From: Malus domestica
Lineage: Eukaryota > Streptophyta > Magnoliopsida > Rosales > Rosaceae
Direction of reading: 5' to 3'
Assembly (NCBI RefSeq): GCF_042453785.1
Contig: NC_091667.1
Location: 33,348,001 to 33,412,000, forward strand
DNA length: 64,000 bases
Shown here: one piece after another, positions 1-12,100 of the stretch
How the letters are laid out: the number at the start of each line of letters is the position of its first letter
How positions within the stretch are numbered: position 1 is the stretch's first letter
The notes under the pieces: model-generated
What the model saw: only the letters and a program-made list of their open reading frames with translations
Told to the model about the DNA's origin: nothing
Database searches by the model: none
Position numbers and translations under genes: made by a program

Positions 1-300
1 CCTTTTTTCCTTCCCCCTTCGTCTTCCCCACTGGTGCGACGGTAGGCCCCTTGCCTTCCTCGCCCGCACTAGCTTCCATCTCCACCGCTCGCTCCCCTCT
101 CTCCTCTCTCCTCTCTCCTATCCTCTTTCCTCTTTCCTCTCTCTATCTCATAAGTTTTTTTTCCTCTCTCTCTCTCTCAAGTTTCTCTCTCCTCTCTCTT
201 TCTCTCGCAAGAAGGGCAAAACCCTAAAGAGCCGTTTACACCCACCTGAGTAAGTTTTCTCTCTCATTTCTCCTCTCTTCTCTCTCTTCTCTCACTGTCT
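1..300 (+). repeat. CT-rich low-complexity leader-like sequence
   Basis: The first 300 bases are dominated by CT/TCTC runs, with a short AAACCCTAA telo-box-like motif near 220-232 and a possible splice donor (GAGTAAGT) near 249. This resembles the 5' leader of a plant gene on the plus strand, but no plus-strand coding sequence follows that I can recognise. It may simply be a pyrimidine-rich repeat. Confidence 0.45.
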
Positions 301-545
301 CTCTTTCTTTATCTAAAATTTGAATATATGGGTCCTTGTACTATTAACTTGCCATTTACATTCTTGTGCATATTTGTATATTTAAAAGCTTCAAATTTTA
401 TTATGAATTTGTTATTTTTCTCCTTGTTATACCCAAATCTCATATCCCAATTTCTCAGATTACGAAACCCTAATTTGTTGTATTTGATTTTGGATGGAAA
501 TTCATATTTGGGTGTTGTCTGTTTACTTGGTTGAGAGATATTGAC

Positions 546-794
546 CGGAAACTTGTAAAGCTTGACAAAGTGGTCGACGGAGCCGGAGGCGAGGCAGGTG
601 GAGTTGGGGCTGAGAGCGAGCTTGGGAGGGCTGGACAAGATAAGAGAGTCGTGGATGGCAATTATGGGGTCGGAGGAGGAGGCCGTCACGACATGGTAGG
701 CCTGCTAGTACCACATCATCGAGCGGTACGACGGCCCCCCGCCACTGCTCGTGGGCTTGTGGGCCTCTTGGAGATTCAAAGTTCGGATCTTCAT
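546..794 (-). pseudogene. CTF4/WDHD1-like WD40 gene, broken first exon
   Basis: Read on the minus strand from the ATG at 794, the peptide begins MKIRTLNLQEAHKP and continues through VTASSSDP and LALSPNSTCLASGSVDH to KLYKFP. This is the N-terminal WD40 segment of the plant CTF4/WDHD1 family (replisome and chromatin-linked WD-repeat proteins). Codon 30 (705-707) is an in-frame TAG. About ten residues expected between the SSPPK and LALSPN stretches are missing. The exon ends at a possible GT donor just below 546, and no downstream exon is visible in 1-545. It therefore looks like a retained fragment of a duplicated gene. The family call rests on remembered similarity and is fairly confident. Confidence 0.72.
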
Positions 795-2271
795 GGCTAT
801 GCGTGTGGATCGACGGAAAGTTGGATTTTCAAGATTTCTTGTTTGATTTTTTTTTCATGGTTTAGGGGGTATTTGGGGCTGAGATTTGATCTGGGTTTTG
901 AAAGTTTTAGCTCGATTTTTGTAGGGTTGTTGATTTTTCTAGATTTTGGAGATGAAGATTGAGATGGGTTTAGGAGGAGGGGTTAGGGATGATGAAGATA
1001 AAGTCATGGTTGTTGCAGTTTTAGGAACCACTATTTTTTTTTTAATCCCTTCTCAAAAAAAATCCACATGGACCCCTTAATGACACGTGACGCCCAATCA
1101 TTATCCACATGGGCGCCACATCATTAGTTAACAGCAAACTTAACAGTTTGACTAACGGATGTATGAGACTGTCCCAAAATTAACACTTTAGGTATGACTT
1201 TGGGACGAAAAAAACTTGATGTACTAAATGTTGAAAACCACGAAACATGAGGGGTAGTAAACTGAGATTTACCCAAAATTTTAATTCGAAAATTTGATAT
1301 TTTTTTTTTCTTTTTGATTCGCTGTTTGGTTTGATTTTTCTCGTTTTTCAGTTTCTTGAACCCACATTAGGTCTACTTCTATTATTCCCTTTATCTTTCT
1401 CTCCAAACTTCCTACCCCTACAAAAGTATAATTTATCATAAAGCTCTCAATTATTACAAATAAATGAATGTAAAATATGGAGATTTAACTTTAAGTTGAA
1501 TATTTGCTGAAAATCTGGAGACCTGAACTGGAAAAAAAAAAAAAAAACCTTTTGGTGAAATACAAACGAATAATTAAAATCTTATATATAAAGTTAACAA
1601 GCCAATGAATAGTGTTTTTTGGTGTTACAAGCTTCACAAAAAAAATTGGACAAAAATACCCCTCAAACAAAATACTTCAAAAGCAACCTAAAATAATGCA
1701 TCAAATATGACAGAAGTATTTTCGTCGTTTTAACAGTGTTTTTTTAATATTAAATTTTTTTGTACATTTTTTTTAATTAGTACCTCACAATAGGCTAACA
1801 ATAATGTGATTAAATTAGTTGTCAAAATTTTTTTTGAACAAACAATATTATCTACACTAATGGAAAGGGGGTGGGCTTAGTCTCACAATAGGCTAGCAAT
1901 AATGTGATTCAATCAGTTGTTTATTGAATATTATTTTTCTATTCTTAACGTAAATTTTATAGATACCGATTTTATTACGTAGATTCAACTGCTTTAATTG
2001 GTTTATGAAGAGTTTCTTCTAGCATGATCTAAGATTATTCATTTACTTCAAATATTTGATTTTTTTTTTCTCAATTTATACATATAAATACATTTAAAAC
2101 GTGTAAATCGTACGTATCATGTTGTGATTTAAAAAATACTTTTTGCACGTGCTGATAGTGATTATTAACCTCGCTGCTTTTCTTATTTGCCAAAAATAAA
2201 AAACAAAGAAAGAAAAAGATGGAGGAACTGAGGAATATATATTTATAAGCAATAGTGTTTTCTGAAAGTGC
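795..2271. other. A/T-rich intergenic stretch, no gene seen
   Basis: No convincing coding exon on either strand. It has many T and A runs. A direct repeat at 1784-1920 is listed separately. Confidence 0.5.
1784..1920. repeat. 39-bp imperfect direct repeat, two copies
   Basis: The word CTCACAATAGGCTA with following sequence occurs at about 1784-1822 and again at 1882-1920, differing at a few positions and separated by about 60 bases. It may be the target or internal duplication of a decayed element. Confidence 0.6.
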
Positions 2272-2601
2272 GTTGGGAATCAACAATTGTAATCTTCGCA
2301 TAAACTTCTGATATCTTGAAGGGCGCAACGACAATTTGACAAAGATCATCGTACAATGACAGCATCGTCTGTCGTCAAGTGGAAGATGTGATGAGCCAAA
2401 TTTTCTTTATATTTTCTTAATACTTTTAGGGTGGAAATAAAATAAAGGTAGTTAGATCCACAAAGACGCATTGGCCGGAAGCCTGGAAATATGTTTTGGA
2501 TCTGCAGCTGTCTATCAAGGTCAATCACGTACGTCCACCTCTTGCCTAAATAAAGAAATGAAATTTGTCGAATGGCTCGGCCCATTTAAATGGGCCACAA
2601 A
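2272..2601. repeat. Flank repeat, left copy (partner at 18245-18794)
   Basis: This segment matches 18245-18794 over most of its length, from AATCAACAATTG through CGGAAGCCTGGAA-like and GTCAATCACGTAC to CCATTTAAATGGGCCACAAA. The right copy carries extra DNA, including a MITE. Both are in the same orientation and lie on either side of the MADS-box gene. The repeat class is unknown. Confidence 0.7.
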
Positions 2602-2869
2602 GGAGAAAATAGGTGTATAAGATTTGAACTCGAAAATAGGAGACCGTAAAAGAGATGCAGGTTCCAAGAAAACAACATCCAAGTAGTGTTTATTCATATA
2701 CTTATTTTTATCGTTCACATACAATAAAAAACTTGTGTAGAGATTTCCTTGTCATTAGATTTAGCTGAATGACACTGCAATCCATTCAAAACTCATCATA
2801 TGACAAGTCTTGAATATACCTGTCTATATTTTTTTTTAATTTACAACTCTCATAATTATTTTTTTCTAC

Positions 2870-3095
2870 TAATTTGTGAAAAATTTATCAATATTCTCGT
2901 TCAGTTGAGGGGTTGGTTTGTCAAAAATACTTTTTAAAAGATGATCACATGGTCGTTCATTGTGACAATTTAGTGAGGTCATTGACCGATTTTTCACAAA
3001 ATGACCAAAATCATTTATAACAGACAAACTCTTGGCCACTTCTATCGATTTTGATTATCAGAAAACAAAGTTGGAAATTATGCCAATCTCATAAT
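2870..3095. repeat. Dispersed A/T-rich repeat (related copy near 33370-33575)
   Basis: Shared words include GGTTGGTTTG followed by CAAAAATACT, TTCACAAA.TGAC and AAATGATTT-like motifs in the same order in both places. The copies are diverged and no termini were resolved. It sits just downstream of the stop codon of the MADS-box gene. Confidence 0.45.
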
Positions 3096-3184
3096 CATTC
3101 TTCCTAAAAAGCCTTTTTAATTGTTATGACAGTGTCTTTAGAGATTATTGACAAGCATCGTTATATATCTAATGTATGTTGACA

Positions 3185-6100
3185 TTAGACTGCGATGCGA
3201 TCAACAGCGCGCATTATTGGCGGTCCAATGAACAATTCGGTCTCCTCCTCAGAACTCATGCTACTTCGGCCCCTGTAGTTTACAGAAGCAGAAGCAAGCT
3301 CCGGCTTTTTCACAGCTTACAGGAGCAAACGCTCTTTCTTTTTGAGCTGAAAACTCCATCAACGGCTTTGCACCACACTGATCATATCATTATTGTGCAG
3401 ATAAATAAGCACGAAAAGAAACACCAGGAAGAAAGAAAAATCATAATGGAAATCAGGAAACAAAAGCACCTCAAACGTCATGCACAGTACGTAGTTGTTA
3501 GTAATTAAATGGAAACAGTTCAAAAGGATTTAAAATCGTTTACCTCTTCACATAACTGCGCATTCTCTTGTAACAGGAACCTCTCCTGATTTTAGAGGAG
3601 AGAAAGATTGTAAGAACATAGAACTAGTGAAGCAGTTGAACAATGTATATATAGAGCTCTACAAATACTATTAAGGGTTAGAGAGTTATTATTGACTCTC
3701 CAAAAAATTGGCCTAGTTGATCATTTTCAAATCTAATTGTTGAAATGATCAGTTTTCTAGTGTCGTCAATATTTAAATTTTACAGTTTAACAATTGTTGA
3801 AATGATCAGTTTTTCAATGTCGTCAATATTTAATTTTCATCAATTTCAACAATTGGAATGTAATTTTTTTTTCTTTTCATTTTAGCCAATTTTCCAAAAA
3901 ATATTATACAATACATGCAGGATAACAGCTTTGAAGTGCTAATAACATCACCTTAATAGTTTTGTAGCAGTAAATTAAGTAAATACCTTTGCCTTAAGTT
4001 GTTCCAGCTGCTCCATGTATAATTGAGCCTGGAATCACTTCAAGTTAGTTAAATTTCAAAAGGAAAATAAAAATCCATTTAAATGATAAGAGTTGGGAGG
4101 AAAATGGAATTGTGATCATCATCAGCTGAAATACCTTCCTCTCTCTTATGCTGCATAAGCTTCGTCCCAGCTGGCTACTGATCTCTTGGAGTTCTTCAAC
4201 AGAGCAAAAATCCAAACCATTTCCCGAATGCTTCCTAAGACATACAAATTCCAGAGTTCAGGAAAACCTGAAACGTCAGTTGAGTCAAAAAGTGCAGGAG
4301 AAGATGATAAAAACTAAGCCATAAACCGTTGAGAAGCTTCGAGGATCTCTATCTTTTTGGCCATAATAGCTGATTCATGCTTCAAGCGCTGCATGCATAA
4401 GCAGATTAATTAGTTTTTTCTCAGCCAAAATTTGTCTCATATACGAGGTTAGGTTACAAGAAATCACTCCTTTTTGCATTACATTTTTTTAAGCTATTGA
4501 ATTGAATAAATAAAAGAAAAATTAAAAGAGAGCGTAGAAATTCAAAAGAGTGAAATCATTTATGTAATAAAATTGTGTAAAATGATCATTCACAACTAAA
4601 GAGTATACACATTGTGAAATGTTATATATAATCCTCCTATAGAGTACAAACGCATGGAAACATGCTTAGGTGTGAAAGGATTTGCTAATAGTTAACCTAA
4701 TCAACAACTTGAAGACCCCTCCTCAGTTTCTTTTCTTTTTTCCTTTCTCATTTGATGAGTATGTACCAGCCAATCAGGTATCAATATTGTAAAATAATGA
4801 CGATGCTTAAGCAAGATGAGGAAGGACAAAATCCAAAAATCTTCCTAGCAATCCTATGGTACACGTAATATACATATTAACATATATAATTGTGTGCATG
4901 TATGGTACTGATTTTCACATAGGTACAATATAATTATAACGCACAATTGACACACAGAATCTCTTAAATAATTAGTTCTGGATTATACTGAAAAGAAAGG
5001 TGCCTAACATAAGCAAGTAGGAAGAGAAGCGATAAGAACCATCCCAGGCAAGTGACCCCAAAACCACTTCCCAGGAAAGTAGACTGTCGAGGCTTAAGTG
5101 CTTCTGTGCCCACAGTGAACACAATAGTCATTTTTCCAATGCCCTATGGAAATACAAGAGATTCCAGGGCACACAAAGCACCCAGAAATGCCCCATGTTT
5201 AAATCAAGTTATGGTATAATAAAAAGGCTATATCTTCTTTGGGGTTCAAGTTCGGCAAATGCAAGGGGTGGTTGCTTATTACATGCACCATGCATGTTCC
5301 TCTAGCACAGTAGTAAAAACGAATTTTTAGTCCAAGTTTATATGAAGAAATGAGTCTGAATTTGCTCACTACCCTTACTAGGGGGTGAGTGTTAATAAGG
5401 ATAAAATTGTAAATAGATGAGTTTGTTCTAAGGTTGTTAAAACATCCCTTATAATTAGCTAGTGATTAGTTAGTTAATGATGTAATTAGTTAGTAGCACA
5501 AGTGGGTATATCATTAGCATATATACCAAAGATGTAATCTTATTGGTTTATGAAATGAAAGCTTAACATTTCTAAACATTTCTATCATGGTACCTCTCGC
5601 TTGCGTCTAACGACCTTCGATCCTCTTCTCTCCTCTTCCTGCTTCTCACTCTTCTTCTTCCCTCTTTGAAGCTCATAACCCTAGCTTTTCAGCCATGGCG
5701 AACTCTGGCTCTCCTTCTCAATCTGCCTCTCTTATTCATCCCGCTTCGATGAATTCTTGCCCTAATTCTTCACAATCCTCGGCAATTTCGTTGATCATGA
5801 TCCAGAATATTAGATATCTGGTTTTGATTAAGCTCACGACAACGAACTATCTTACATGGAGTGCTTTGTTCGCTCCGATCTTTAGCCAGTACAATCTCAC
5901 CGGTATCATTGATGGCACAATGCCTGCTCCACCGAAATTTCTTCTTGACTCGTTTTGGAAATTGCACCGCCACTCTGAATCCACAATACATTGTGTGGTT
6001 TGAGAATGATCAGAACATCCTACACTCTTGGATGCTCTTATTCCATACATTGTTGGTGTCAATTCGACTCGTGAACTATGGTCGAAATTGGAATCACGAT

Positions 6101-9100
6101 TGGCAACCGCACATTCACGAGCTTCGTTCTCATCTTCGTATCATCACGAAGGGTGATTTTACGATTGCGATCTATCTTCAACAAATTGAAGAAATTGCTG
6201 ATGCCCTAGGTAATGCCGGAGCTCCTATCAAAGACTCTGAGTTGATCTCTGTGATTCTGCATGGTTTACCTTTTGAGTATGAATCGTCCATTGATGCTAT
6301 TCAGTTCAGGCTTGGTTCCACCACCATTGATGAACTTCATGGACTACTTTTGAGCAAGGAATTGCACTTAACTACTCATAAGAAAGTCTCTTCGCCAGCA
6401 CCGATTCAAGCCTTTAATTCTTCTATTGGCCTTCTTCCAACACCAACTGGTGACTTTGGATCACATGCATTCTTTACTCAGAGTGGATCAAATCTGAATT
6501 CCTATGGTGCTTCATATCGTGGACATTCTTCTAATCCTAGGCCTTACAATACTCGTGGTACTCAAAGAAATCATCAAGGCAGTCAGTGTACTCATAGTTC
6601 GTGGTTCTTGTTCTAACTACAACTTTTCTACCAGAAAGATCTCTTGCCAAATGTGTCGCCAAATGGATCATGAAGCTGCAGAGTGTCCACAACGCATGAA
6701 TACACACTTTGGCACCAAGAACTCTCAAACCACATACAATGCAACTACTACTTCCACATGGTTGCTTGATTCTGGAGCTAGTTTGCACATGACCAACTCT
6801 TACACGAATTAGCAAAGTCCTGAGCCATACAATGGACCGGAACAAGTTTATATCGGTGATGGCAAAGGTTTGCCTATACTTCTCTACACTTAACACTGCC
6901 TCTCATTGTTTTGCTCTAAAAAATGTCCTACATGTTCCTTATCTTAAGCAAGATTTGATTTATGCCAATCAATTCATACTTGATAATTGGTGCTCTATTC
7001 ACTTTGTGAAAGACCTTTCTTTTGAGAAAACGCTCTTTAAAGGTCCCGTGAGAGCTGGCTTTTATCCTTTTCATGCATCTCCATTTACTGGCAGTCAACA
7101 TGCATTTGTAGCATATGTTAAAGCTTCATAAGATACTTGGCATCAACAATTGGGCCATCCTGCATTCAAAATACTAAATAAGTTAGCATCTAAGTCTTGT
7201 ATTTCAATTTCAAACTCTTTACATAAATCTGTGTGCTCTAGGCAAATGTTCTAAGTTGCCCTTTGCTTCTGTATCTTGTACATCCTTGAGCTTCTACACA
7301 CTGATGTATGGGGTCCTGCACCACGTCTTTATGTCAATGGATATCAATATTACATCATATTTGTTGATGACTATACAAAATATACTTGGTTCTTTCCTCT
7401 TAAATCCAAGTCTGATGTCTTTGGCACTTTTGTACATTTCAAACCTTTGGTTGAAAATTTGCTCCACTCTAAGATTGTGACTCTAAGATCTGATTATGGT
7501 AGGGAATTTCTAAGTTCCAAATTTCTCCATTACCTTCAATTGCATGGCATTTCACACCAATTTAGCTGCCCTCACACGCCAGAACAAAATGGTTGTGCTG
7601 AGTGCAAGCACATGCATCTAGTTGAAACTGCTAGAGCTCTCCTAGCAGCATCCAAGGTTCCTCATTCTTATTGGGATGATGCATTTGCCACATCCATCTA
7701 TCTTATCAACAGATTGCCAACAACCACCAAATCATCTCATTGGGAATTATTATTTGGTCGAGCTCCGTATTACACATCTTTGAAAATATTTAGTTGTAGG
7801 TGTTTTCCATGGTTGAAGCCTTGTACCAACTCCAAGCTTGATCCCAAAAGCAAGGAATGCATCTTCTTGGGTTATAGCTTGAATCATAAAGGCTACAAGT
7901 GTCTTGATCCTCTCATTGGTTGATTATACATCTTGAGGCATGTGATCTTTAATGAAGCTACCTTTCCTTTTGCTCAAAATGAGTTCATTCAATAATCTCA
8001 ATCCTATACCAGTTCATCTACATAGAATCATAACACCATTCCCAATACCTTAACTTTTCCCTTTATCTCTCATTCTCTTAATCCTACACCTCTCCCTACA
8101 TCTTCACCCTCACCTTCCCCTATTCCTAACTCATCATTACCAACACACCCAACTCAAGTTCCCACTACTATTTTTGTCTCTAATAACTTTGCTCAGCCTT
8201 CATTACCTATCAACACTCATTCCATGCAAACCAGATCAAAATCTGGCATCTTCAAACCCAAAGCCCTTTTGGCAACCAAACATCCTTTCCCTTCTGATAT
8301 ATCCCCAGATTATACCCCAACAACTTATCTTCAGGCCCTCAAATTACCTCATTGGAGGAAAGCAATGCAAGAGGAATTCAATGCCCTCATTCAAACTGGA
8401 ACTTGGTCTCTAGTTCCTGCTAATTCTTCTCACAACTTAGTTAATGCAAAATGGGTATTTCGGATCAAACGAAAACCTGATGGTACCATTGACAGGTACA
8501 AAGCAAGGCTTGTTGCCAAAGGTTTTCATCAGCAACAAGGCTTGGACTACACTAATATTTTTAGTCGAGTTGCTAAGCCTGTCACCATAAGGCTGCTCCT
8601 CACTATGGCTGCTAAATTCGACTAGTTTCTCAACCAACTTGATGTAAGTAATGCATTTTTCCATGGCAACTTAACTAAGTCTGTGTTCATGATACAACCA
8701 CCTGGGTTTGAAGATCCTACCAAACCTCATCATGTCTGTCAATTACACAAGTCTTTGTATAGGTTGAAGCAAGCCCCCAGGGCTTGGTATGAGAAGTTGA
8801 CCACTGTTTTAAAGTCTCTCAGATACTCTGATTCACATAATGATCACTCTCTATTTGTCAAGAGGGATCCATCATTAGTTTTCATATTGGTGTATGTTGA
8901 TGACATCATCGTCACTGGCCCTAATGCTCAACTCTGTCAAGACATCATTTCTCAACTCAGTGGCTTATTTCATGTTAAGGATCTTGGTCCACTTCATTAC
9001 TTTCTTGGTATTGAAGTTCATCGATCCTCATCTGGTATATTTCTATCTCAGCAAAAGTACATCTTGGATCTTCTCACCAAAGCTCACATGGAAGGTTCCA

Positions 9101-12100
9101 AGCCTTGTGTTACACTTTTCAGCACCACAAAATTGGATCATGAGTCTCCCATGTATGCTAATCCTGCAGAATATCGGTCTTTGGTTGGTGGACTCTGATA
9201 TTTAACCTGGACCAAGCCAAATTTATTATTTGCAGTGAACCTGGTATGCCAATTCATGCAGCATCCAAGAAAATCTCACTTTCAGGCAGTCAAGCGTATT
9301 CTTCGTTATCTCAAGGGCACATTGTCCCTTGGTTTATGGTTTCCCAAGTGCTCCAAACCTCTCACTCACTGCCTTCTCAGATGATGATTGGGCAGGATGT
9401 AGCATTGATCGCTGATCTACTGGTGGTTTTTGTATCTACTTAGGTGATTGCCTTATCAGTTGGAGTGCAAAAAAGCAACTCACTGTGGCTCGTTCATCCA
9501 CAGAAGCCGAATATCGATCATTTACCAACACTGCAGCTGAATTGACATGGATCTGCAAGCTTATGGTTGATGTTGGACTTGTTCTTCCTTCTACTCCACA
9601 TCTTGGTGTGATAATATTTTTGCCATTTCATTGGCTAGAAACCTAATTTTCCATGCAAGAACAAAGCATGTGGCAGTTGATTATCATTACATCCGAGAAC
9701 AAGTACTGGCCAACCAAGTCAATGTTCTATTTGTCTGCACACAGGACAAAGTTGCAGATATATGTACTAAACCACTGTCTAAGCAGAGATTCATGCTCCT
9801 CAGAAACAAACTCTCTCTACGGTTACCTTCGCTTGGTTTGAGGGGGGATAATAAGGATAAAATTGTAAATAGATGAGTTTGTTATAAGGTTGTTAAAACA
9901 ACCATTATAATTAGCTAATGATTAGTTAGTTAATGATGTAATTAGTTAGTAGCACAAGTGGGTATATCATTAGTATATATACCAAAGATGTAATCTTATT
10001 GGTTTATGAAATGAAAGCATAACATTTCTAAACATTTCTATCAAGCGTTACCACCCTTCTGCTCTACGTTTAGCGGTTTAATCATGCTTCACTAATTGAA
10101 TTTTCATATATATATATATATATATATAAAATAAAGAAAAATATTATGAAGACCTCAGTTTTTACAAATTCCTTTCTAATTTCCTTGCCTCAAATTTAAA
10201 ATTATTTGCGGTCCCTAGTCCCTAACTATTATAGACTCAAACCTTATACATTTTAGATTTTTGATTGAAGTCTCTCCTGCTACATAAATGACATAATAAT
10301 AAAGGAGATGCAATAATACCAATAAAGACTCAACCTTTTTTTTTTTTTTTTGCTTTCATTTACACTGTCAATTTAATTATTCAAAATTGCTTATGGGTTT
10401 TGATAAAATAATAATTGCTTATGGGGGGTGCGTTCTAGATTATTAAAAAAAATTATTTTTTTTATTTTATTTTTATAAAATGAGTACATTTATGTAATAA
10501 AATTTGGCTACATTTTATTTATAAAAAATTGGTACATTTACATAAAAACGTGGGTACATTTTATATAGAAAACAATGGGTACATTTTATATTAAAAAAAA
10601 ACCAATGGCACATTTTAGATTAAAAAAAAAATAGATTTTACATTAAAAATGGGTACATTTTACATAAAAAAAATAGGGATACATTTTACATATAACAAAG
10701 TGGTACATTTAAAAAAAAATAGGTACGTTATAAATAAATTATGGGTACAAATAAAAGGTTAAAAAAAATTATGAGTACAAATAAAAGTTTAAAAAATAAG
10801 GGACAAAAAGAAATTAATATATGGGTACAAATTAAAATTTAAAATAAAATTGGTACAATTTAAAAAATGATTGCAAATTAAAAAAGGAAAACTAATGAAA
10901 ATGGTTTGAAAACTTTGAGTTTTAACGAAAATGACAAAATAAAGGGTAAAGTGAATAGTATCATAATTGAGTTTTGAGTGTAAAAATGTGATTTTTCATT
11001 AAAGTGAACAGTATCAAGAACTTTTCATTAAAATTCCTAATTAAAAATGGGTACAAACTAGAAATAGAAATATATGATAAAAAGTTTAGCCATAAATATA
11101 ATATATCAAATGTAACGTTTGTAACGCTAAATGAATATATTTAAAAATAAAACTTAATTATTTTGACATGTAAATATTTTGTTTTTGAATAATTAATGGT
11201 GCTTATTAAAACCGAATGACCTTAATCAAAATTTGAAAATGAATAAAGTTTTTATTATCAATGCTATTTTTTTTAACGTTATAAATCATCAATGCCAAAA
11301 TGCTTCATACCACGTAAAAATAAATAGAAACAAACTAGATGACTGGTGGGATCGGAAAAGGGTACTGTAACACTAATTCTTTCAGTTCACTAGGAGGGCA
11401 TTGCAAGTGTAGGAGGCAGGACGCAGGACTTCCATTGATTAAGCTGCACATTTCTGATCTTCTCTCTTTAGTCAATTCATTCTCATACTGGCGTAAAAAA
11501 ACCTTCCTCTCTTTGACTTTATTTCAAATCCATACTAAGGTTTAGTTGTATGAATAACAAGAGAGGAAGGCGGAGAGAGTTGTTGATTTAGGGTTTAATT
11601 TCGTCTATCTAATGAAAGATTCACAACATCAAGATATTGCAAGTTTTATAACGAACTCTGAAATCTAAAGACGGATTTTGAAATTCCAAGATAGAGCTTC
11701 TAACCTGCATACATTGTTCCACTTCAACCATGTTGATTTCCCCTCCGTTTACATGTTTGTGGAATCGTTCTATAGTCTGGTGCATGCTGAAGCATCCAGA
11801 AATCGAGAGGTCAAAACCAAATAATGATAAAATTAGATAGTGCTCCATTCATTACAGTATCTCTTAACAACAAGATATATATACTTGATGTTACGCAATG
11901 GTTCAGGTTTTCCATTCAATAAGTGTCAAGGAATAGCAGAAAACATAATTATGATTCATAAGTACTTGGTGAAAAATTGACTGTTTAAAACAAAGGAACA
12001 CGACAAAAATTGAATGTTTAAAACAAAGGAACACAACAATCTTTAAAGTTAATATTTGATACAAATCTTACCATTAGACTAGTTCACTTTTAATGGTTGA

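Larger units (their letters stand above)
5390..10043 (+). mobile_element. Copia-1, decayed Ty1/copia LTR retrotransposon in MADS intron 2
   Basis: Two 198-bp LTRs (5390-5587 and 9846-10043) flank internal gag, protease, integrase, reverse transcriptase and RNase H remnants, in the copia order. A purine tract (GAGGGGGGA) abuts the 3' LTR. The sequence after the 5' LTR begins TGGTACC, a poor match to the usual TGGTATCAGAGC primer site. The LTRs differ at about ten positions by eye, so this is the oldest of the elements here with two LTRs. No target duplication is evident. It lies antisense to the MADS-box gene, between exons 2 and 3. Confidence 0.9.

Noticed and set aside
3176-3508. 110-codon plus-strand frame
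   Set aside because: It overlaps the last exon of the MADS-box gene on the other strand and is a shadow of it.
10044-10048. Target duplication for Copia-1
   Set aside because: AGCGT after the element does not match GTGAG before it; none claimed.
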